Made by a program: the position numbers and the translations under genes. Below the pieces are notes generated by a model. It had not been told where the DNA came from, did not search any database, and saw only the letters and a list, made by a program, of their open reading frames with translations. Below, one piece after another: positions 58,327 through 64,000 of a stretch of DNA of 64,000 nucleotides; positions within the stretch are counted from its first letter, which is position 1; each line of letters starts with the position of its first letter. Source of the DNA: Capitulum mitella (lineage: Eukaryota; Arthropoda; Thecostraca; Pollicipedomorpha; Pollicipedidae); NCBI GenBank assembly GCA_030062745.1, contig CP099841.1, positions 7,685,001 to 7,749,000 of the forward strand, in the 5' to 3' direction.

Positions 58327-58534
58327 GGAGTTCCTCGGCGGCGCGTCTGGCGGCTGCCGCAACCGCTGCCCGCCTCGCTGCTGGAGGCGCTGAGAATAGC
58401 GCGCTCCTACGAGCCACCTCCCCGTCGGAGCCCCGGCACCGGGCCCCGGTTGCCGCCGCAGCAGCAGCAGCCCGGGGTTCGCTGGTCCGAACCGGAGCAG
58501 ACCGACGACATGGTCAACATCACACAGGGCAAAG
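58327..58534 (+). CDS. Exon 2 of candidate TNF-like ligand: stalk
   Basis: Acceptor CCCCGGCAG at 58318-58326 and donor AAAG|GTACGG at 58534/58535 bound 69 codons plus one base. Phase in is 0 and phase out is 1. The product begins GVPRRRVWRLPQPLPASLLE, continues proline- and glutamine-rich (PRLPPQQQQPG), and ends RWSEPEQTDDMVNITQGK with sequon N-I-T. It would be an extracellular stalk leading to the C-terminal domain. Basic RRR near the start could be a processing site. GC-rich codon bias contrasts with the surrounding intron. Confidence 0.55.
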
Positions 58535-58885
58535 GTACGGGCCGGGCGGACGGCCGGACTTCCGCGGTGCGCAGTGCCCTGGGAGCGGAGCACGCAGAAC
58601 ATTAGTTATTGGTACTGTACTGGACACCAATCCCTCATCGCGCCACGGTAGTTAGTATGCTGCCCGCGTGTTTTATCAGCCCCTCATGCTGACTGAGATT
58701 CTTTCTGGACACGCATGAGGAAAGGTGTCCTTTTAGATTATAAAAATCCCATATATTTCAGCTTCAATTGATATGCCTTTGTCAATAGGTTATGCTCGTC
58801 ATTCACACCACTGACCAAGGCATATCAGTTAATTTCTAAATGCGGGAGAGTTTGTGGCATAAAAAGCCCATTAAAATTGCACAGT

Positions 58886-59474
58886 TTGGAAATAAATGGA
58901 CTTTCGCGAATAAAGCTCCGCTAGACTGATAACTTCCGAGTTTTTCCGAAATATAAGCGTGGGAAATCATCCCAAGAACCCCTAGGATAAAAAAACAACA
59001 CTTGGAATGACATGTTTCACGGAAACAAAAGAACGCTAAAATTGGTTCTCGTTAATTTCATATCGCCCTCGTCGGAGGCGCCCGCCATGCAGCGATGCGA
59101 AAATCACCGTGGCTGTAACTCAGTGTTTCCCCGTACGTATTAAACAAATCAGAGAAATTAAACGGGTATCGACATCTGTAGAATTTTACCTGTGCGCTGG
59201 TGCCTTTATCTGGACTTTTTAGCCACAGCCCATGAGATCCAGGCCGTTTCTCGGTCTCATGCAGGCGGCTATGAGAATACATATATAAAGCGTAAATAAC
59301 TTACATATCATGCAAAACTAAAAATGAGGTCCGTTTCGAGCTCCACGCGTCACGAGCTTTCCAATGGTGTGCTTATTTTTATCGTGCGACCAATCGGTCG
59401 TGAGTTGGAGAGGGGGCGGTCAATCGTCCCCCCCCCCAGTCGGGCAAGCATGACCACAGTCGGGGGAGGGTTAA
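58886..59474 (+). mobile_element. Family A element, 3' half only, in intron 2
   Basis: Begins GGAAATAAATGGACTTTCGC and runs to the 3' end with CGTGCGACCAATCGGTCGTG and closing TTAA (59471-59474). The 5' half is missing, so it has no IR1 site. Confidence 0.8.
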
Positions 59475-59945
59475 ATAGCACCGTTTGCGTTTAGCTGACA
59501 CAAAGGGCGTACTTCACGTCAGGGGTTTAGCGCACGCGGTCCGGATGCTTCCCGAAACTTAACGTCCGCTTAGCTAGATCTTGAGTAGTTTCGACTGCCC
59601 TGAGGCTCATTGGTATCAGGTACTTTTTGCTCGAAGGGCCGCGCCACAGTGGGAGACGGATTCTCACAAAAGTTTGCCAAATTTAACATCGCACCAATGA
59701 TTGCTGCGTGGAAGGATGATATTTAAAAAATGCAATGTTCCTTAGCTTTTGACCTCCGATGCACCCCCAGCATTATCTCCTCAGATGGACATTTGCGTGT
59801 ATGGAGGGTTTTTAAAGCTGGTGTTGCCAGAGCCGTTTTGAGGCCATTCCTTTCCAAGCAACACCACTGGAGCTATGTTAAAATCTCCAAAGTCGACAGG
59901 GCCCCCGTACCCCGCAGGAGTTGACCCACACCGCCGTCGGCTGAC

Positions 59946-61175
59946 TTAACCCGTCCCCAATTGGGGGGGGGGGCAGTTGACTGCCCCCTGAGGTTTTTCT
60001 AGGATTGCGAGAGAACCAACAAACACAGAGTCACGAAACTTTGTGTACCTTTTGCTTCATCAATTTTACATGTCGTGTCAAAATTTTGGCATCAGGTCAC
60101 GTCAGATGCCTGACCTACGTCAGGTCAAACAGACCTATGTCCAAAAAAAGTTTAGCACCCTGTAACTTTTTCGCAAAACAAGATATCTCATCAATACTTT
60201 CAGGGCTTAGTGATCGTGATAGTTGCAACGAATCTGCTATCTCAGATTTTTCGGAATTTTCCGGGTCATTGATCTAAGGTCAAGCCCATTTTTGAGACAT
60301 GTCACCGTTTTTTCGGAAATTGACGGAATATTTCATAACATCTTTAGTGTGGAGTGAAGCAGACATCTACTTACCGTCATTGGGCAAAGTATCAATGACT
60401 TGCAGCCATTGACCTGAGGTCAGGTCACGAATAACTGTAGTCAGCCAAAATGTACACCGTCAAAATCGATGATGAATTACTCAGAATGGGTGGAAAATGG
60501 AAGAACTAGCTTCCACAGACGTAAGTAATACCAGGAACCTCAAAAAGTTTGAAAAAGTTTTATATTTTGGAAATAAACGGGCTCTCGCGAATAAAGCTCC
60601 GCCAATTGTGTAGATTGGTAGCTAATGAATTTTTCCAAAATTTAAGGATGAGAAACCATCACAAGAACAACAAAGACCAACAAAATATACATAGATCGTC
60701 TTTCCTTGCGAAAATAAAGGAACGCTAAAATTAGTTCCCGTCAATTTGGTACCGCATACGGCAGCGGTGCACGCCTACAGCTAGCGCGCGAATTGCCGTG
60801 TCTTTAACTCAACGTTTTGGCGTATATATTGAACAAATCTGGGAAATTAGACGTGTATCGGCATCCGCGGACTTTTACTTGTGCGCTGGTGCCTTTACCT
60901 ATGCGTTATTAGTCACAGCCCTTGAGATTCAGGCCATTTCTCGGTCTCATGCAGTCGGCTATGAGAAAACATATATAGGTCGTAAATTGGCTTACATATT
61001 ATCTAAAACTAAGACTGAGACCAGTTTCGAGTTCTACTCGTCACAAGCTTTCCAACGGTATGCTTATTTTTTATTGTGCAACCAACCGTTCGTGAGTTAG
61101 AGGGGGGCGGCCAACTGCCCCCCCCCCCCCCAGTCGCCCATGTTCGAAACGGACCGACGGTCGTGCGCGGGTTAA
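59946..61175 (+). mobile_element. Family A element, full length, in intron 2
   Basis: TTAACCCGTCCCCAATTGGG to GTCGTGCGCGGGTTAA, 1230 bp with TTAA on both sides. Subterminal palindromes are kept. The IR1 site GGGTCATTGATCT at 60263-60275 has one change. It carries further everted AGGTCA pairs near 60110 and 60410. Non-coding. Confidence 0.9.
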
Positions 61176-62518
61176 GAGACAGACAGCTGTCGCTGAGCCG
61201 CACGGTGACAAAACTCGTGGCCTCAGCCAACTCTGGGAGACGATCTGTGGGCCGGTGACGGCGTCCTTGACACGCCGCTCTACAATGGGATAGGCAGGAC
61301 GCTGCGTGCCGAGCGCGGTCTCAATGCCGAGGCGATCACGGTGTCAACACAGTTGACTCGGCGACGGCCGGCCGCACCGTGTTATGTTCAAACACCACCG
61401 ACCACGACCGCGACCCATTTCGAGAGCCGCCCGGATGACCAGGTGACCTGGTAACACACTGGCCGCTCCTTGATGCATGCTTGATCTGCACGAGGCGTCT
61501 TGCGCTGCAAAGGGGTTGGGCGATATCGCGTTCCTCGAACATCCGAAGGTCTCTTTTGAACAGATGTCGTGCTGCAAACGTGATCAAACTCACTGGCTTA
61601 TCCCTATTTTCGTATGTGTGTGTGAAGGGGAGCCCCTCCAGCCCGCCTCTCAGGTTTGTTTTTTGCTTGCCATTTCTAGGGTTTTGAAGAAGCTCCACGA
61701 ATCTTGGTGGCTTTTCTTACATATTCTTTCTTCGTATAAGCCAAATTTTCATGATTTTTTTCTGCTCAGAGACGGAGCCAGGCCACGTTTTTGGGAGGCA
61801 ACTCAGGCCATTCTTGACGACGTTGGAGGTAAAAGAGAAATGGCTGCTAAAAACATAGCCTTTGAGATGGAACTTAACACGTTGTATCAGTGTGAAGATA
61901 AACAACTGGACAAACATTCACAAGTAAGTTTGTTGATAGGAAACCACTTGACAAGGGCAGGTCAAAGCCAACCGTCAAAATTTGGCTCTGTTTAAATGTT
62001 TTTGGCATATATTTTTACAATGCAAGATCCGGGATAACGTGAATCAAGACATTATTTTCCAATTGCGTTTCAGGTCTCAGGTCGATATTAACAGGATTAT
62101 TAGAAATGTAGTCAGTTCAGATGATGTTTTTTTTATTTCAGCCAGGTCCGTCCCGCCGCAGCCGGCTGCCCTGACGGAACAGCGACAAACATCTCCGTAA
62201 CGAAAAACTATCCCAAACAAAACAGGGGTAGTCACCTGGCTGGACGGGACAATGACAGACACCCGTACAACGTCAGACGGCACCAGACAGGAGCGCAAAA
62301 GGCGTAATACGACTTCTCCTTGAGCCGTGACTCAGCCTGAACAAACGTTAAAGGAGTTCTCCCTGAGCCGTGACTCGCCCTGAACAGACGTAATAGGAGC
62401 TCTCTTTGAGCCGTGACTCTCCCTGAACAAGGCGGTGTCACGGTCATAAGAGGGACAGACACCCCGCTCCCACCCGCCCTCCCCGGGCGGCCGAGTGTCA
62501 CGCCGCCTCTGCCGACAG
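61176..62518. other. Rest of intron 2; no further exon chosen
   Basis: A strong acceptor (TTTTTTTTATTTCAG, ending 62141) is followed by a phase-1-compatible frame (RSVPPQPAALTEQRQTSP) that stops at 62199. It could be an alternative last exon. The frame 61477-61995 has no motif. Short CTGAGCCGTGACTC direct repeats lie at 62320-62425. Confidence 0.35.
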
Positions 62519-62901
62519 ACTGCGGCTGTGACGGCGGCTCGGACAGCCTGCAGATTCTGTCGTTTCCGGCGCGGCGGCTGCAGTTGGGCGTTGAGTGGCT
62601 GCTGGAGCTACAGCTGCCGCTGGCCGGCGGGCCGCCGCCGCGCACCGGCCGGCCGCTGGCGGCGCGGCTCGCCAGCTGCGGTCCGGACGGCGTCGGCACG
62701 CGCATCGTCCGCGCCGCGCTGCGGCCCAAGCCGCGGCCCGACCGGCCCGGCTGGGCGCACGCGTTCGTCGGCGACGCCGTGTCGTTGCTGCGGCCGCGGG
62801 TGGACGAGTGTCTGCAGGTGGAGGTGGCCGCCGGCCGGCTGGCGCTCGACCCCGACCAGCGCGCCGTGCTCACCGTGCGGCCGGCCGACGCCTGGCTGTA
62901 G
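62519..62901 (+). CDS. Exon 3 of candidate TNF-like ligand: C-terminal domain
   Basis: The acceptor GCCGACAG (ends 62518) enters in phase 1, so the G left by exon 2 completes GAC (Asp). The exon encodes CGCDGGSDSLQILSFPARRL and a 126-residue domain ending in TAG. LQLGVEWLLELQL could be the TNF 'G-Y-V-Y-x-Q' strand. AHAFVGDAVSLLRPRVDECL followed by QVEVAAGRLAL could be the 'GGVVxLxxGDxLxVxV' hairpin, with the chain ending at the expected distance. The usual final FG pair is replaced (ADAWL). A 254-residue total with a membrane anchor fits TNF ligands, which signal as trimers through death-domain receptors. The call rests on pattern only; a C1q-like or unrelated secreted domain is possible. GC is very high. 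Confidence 0.5.
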
Positions 62902-63260
62902 CCTGCGGCGCCGCGCGGCCGCGCACCTCTGGGCCGAGCTCGCGCCCCAGGCGCCCCGACAACGCCGTCGACACGCGGACCCAACCTGGGATGGAGCTGA
63001 GCCCGTGGCTCAGACCAGGAGCTGGAGAGGGACTCACGCGCTGTCGTTCAGATCAGGCGCTGGAACTGAGCTGACTGCCCAACCCAGGAACTGGAGATGG
63101 ACTCACGGTTAAAACCAGGAGCTCGGGTTAAACTCACGGTCCAGACTAGAAGCTGGAGCTAAGCTGACAGTCGATCCCAGGAGCTGGGGCTGAGCTCACC
63201 GGCCAGCCCCTGGAGCTAAACTTGCCGTATAGATCCCCGGGACTTAGGATGAACTCATAC
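62902..63260 (+). repeat. Tandem repeat in the 3' UTR, CAGGAGCTGGAG core
   Basis: From about 63000, CCAGGAGCTGGRG...GACTCACGG-like units recur every 30-35 bases (63015, 63080, 63114, 63176, 63205), with divergence. They follow the stop codon and would lie in the transcript. Confidence 0.6.
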
Positions 63261-63829
63261 TCCCGCCCCACAATTGGAGCCGATCTCCTCGTTCCAACGG
63301 ATGGCCGCCCGCTAGCCATAACAGTGACCTAACTGACCTTTGAATGGATCTGTACATAACACTCGGGCGGCTAGCAGAGAAATTAGGTTCCACGTAGAGT
63401 TCGTTCTACGATGTATTCTGTGTTTTATATTATGTTTGTCACCTTTTAGGGATTTTTTGATAGCATGGAACTCTTTGGATGTGGCAGCAGCACTGTCCTC
63501 AACTCCGTTTGCCTGAGAAGCGTTTGGAATCCACAGCACTGCTCCGAATGTAGCAGGTTTTAGAAAAAAGTGGTGTAGTTTCCGCCTAATGCAAACACTG
63601 CGGATGTGACGTGAATGCAGAAGCGCTGCTGTATGGCCCTCGAATGCAGAATGATGTATTATGCAGGATTACTGATCTGGTAACAACGGGTTATCTTTCT
63701 GAGCATAGTGCAGCCATCCCTCGGTCTTTAGTACTTATTTACTTCTTTTACGGGTCATTTTTATGACGAATGAGTACACTACCCTTTGCCTGCAAGGCAG
63801 GGACCGCGGAACAGAGGGGACGGCGGGGA
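63261..63829. other. No gene seen
   Basis: AT-rich DNA. A short minus-strand frame (63312-63539) has no motif. No clear AATAAA for the preceding gene in the first 300 bases. Confidence 0.4.
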
Positions 63830-64000
63830 CACGACCCCACCACTTCCGGTACTAGTGCCCCAGAAACCCTCTCTTAGAAATATGTCAGGAGGCTCCTAAT
63901 TGCCCTAAAACATTGTCAGGCCCCTTTCTTAGCACGGGAAGGCCTCTTACCACGCCAGGAGACCTACTTGCCGCAGAGGTGCCCTCAGAGAGAGAGTCCC
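63830..64000 (+). repeat. Start of a further degenerate minisatellite
   Basis: CAGGAGGCTCCTAATTGCC, CAGGCCCCTTTCTTAGCAC and CCAGGAGACCTACTTGCC-like units spaced about 30 bases apart continue past the window edge. Confidence 0.4.

Noticed and set aside
61477-61995. 172-residue frame in intron 2
   Set aside because: No recognisable domain, AT-rich codon use unlike the nearby exons, and no fitting splice phase.
1-64000. Search for intact tRNA genes, rRNA and CRISPR arrays
   Set aside because: Apart from the B-box fragment at the left edge, no cloverleaf, rRNA or CRISPR-type array was seen; the AGGTCA-rich repeats are transposon-borne.

Overview
The window reads as nuclear DNA of a metazoan, most likely an arthropod and possibly a crustacean. 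Protein-coding exons are few, very GC-rich at third positions and split by introns with GT-AG borders, inside AT-richer DNA full of inverted-repeat transposons, degenerate minisatellites and microsatellites. There is no operon structure, CRISPR or prokaryotic signal. The organism call is inference: no marker gene fixes the species. The GC-rich exons would suit a thoracican barnacle, but this is weak.

Host genes: (1) 10487-10834, a small secreted eight-cysteine protein with an interleukin-17-like cysteine pattern, behind a well-placed TATA box. (2) 52647-54848, an uninterrupted 733-residue transcription-factor-like protein with three C-terminal C2H2 zinc fingers. (3) 56102-62901, a three-exon model joined by matching splice phases (0, then 1). 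It predicts a 254-residue signal-anchored protein whose last exon resembles a TNF-superfamily jelly roll; this is a candidate only.

Mobile DNA: the dominant component is a family of about 1.23 kb non-autonomous inverted-repeat elements (called family A here) flanked by TTAA. There are ten insertions, about 11.8 kb or 18% of the window, at 11.2, 15.4, 25.9-28.5 (one nested in another), 29.5, 33.9, 35.6, 42.8, 58.9 and 59.9 kb. A second TTAA family (M) lies at 13.2 and 22.3-24.1 kb. Both carry many AGGTCA nuclear-receptor half-sites. Other elements are two hAT-like elements with CAGGGG-type ends, short MITEs with GCAGCCAGGATT-type ends, a GAATC/GATTC-rich element, a fold-back structure of about 3.6 kb at 1.37-4.99 kb, a Penelope-like remnant at 9.4 kb, and a decayed jockey/I-group LINE at 16.7-20.1 kb that lost most of its reverse transcriptase.

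Layout: 0-5 kb tandem and fold-back repeats; 5-10 kb old repeats and a possible decayed coding region; 10.4-11.2 kb IL-17-like gene; 11.2-16.6 kb repeats; 16.7-20.1 kb LINE; 21-31 kb TTAA elements; 31-52 kb gene-poor DNA with more of the same; 51.7 kb a ladder of nuclear-receptor half-sites; 52.6-55.5 kb zinc-finger gene; 56-63 kb three-exon gene with transposons in its introns; 63-64 kb minisatellites.

The most notable signal is that many TTAA elements carry an inverted repeat with one-base spacer (RGKTCA-N-TGAMCY, the ecdysone-response-element form). The second family carries tandem units each with a (T/C)CAAGGTCA FTZ-F1-type site. The two families would therefore spread motifs for two steps of the ecdysone cascade. 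The motifs are directly visible; any function is inference.
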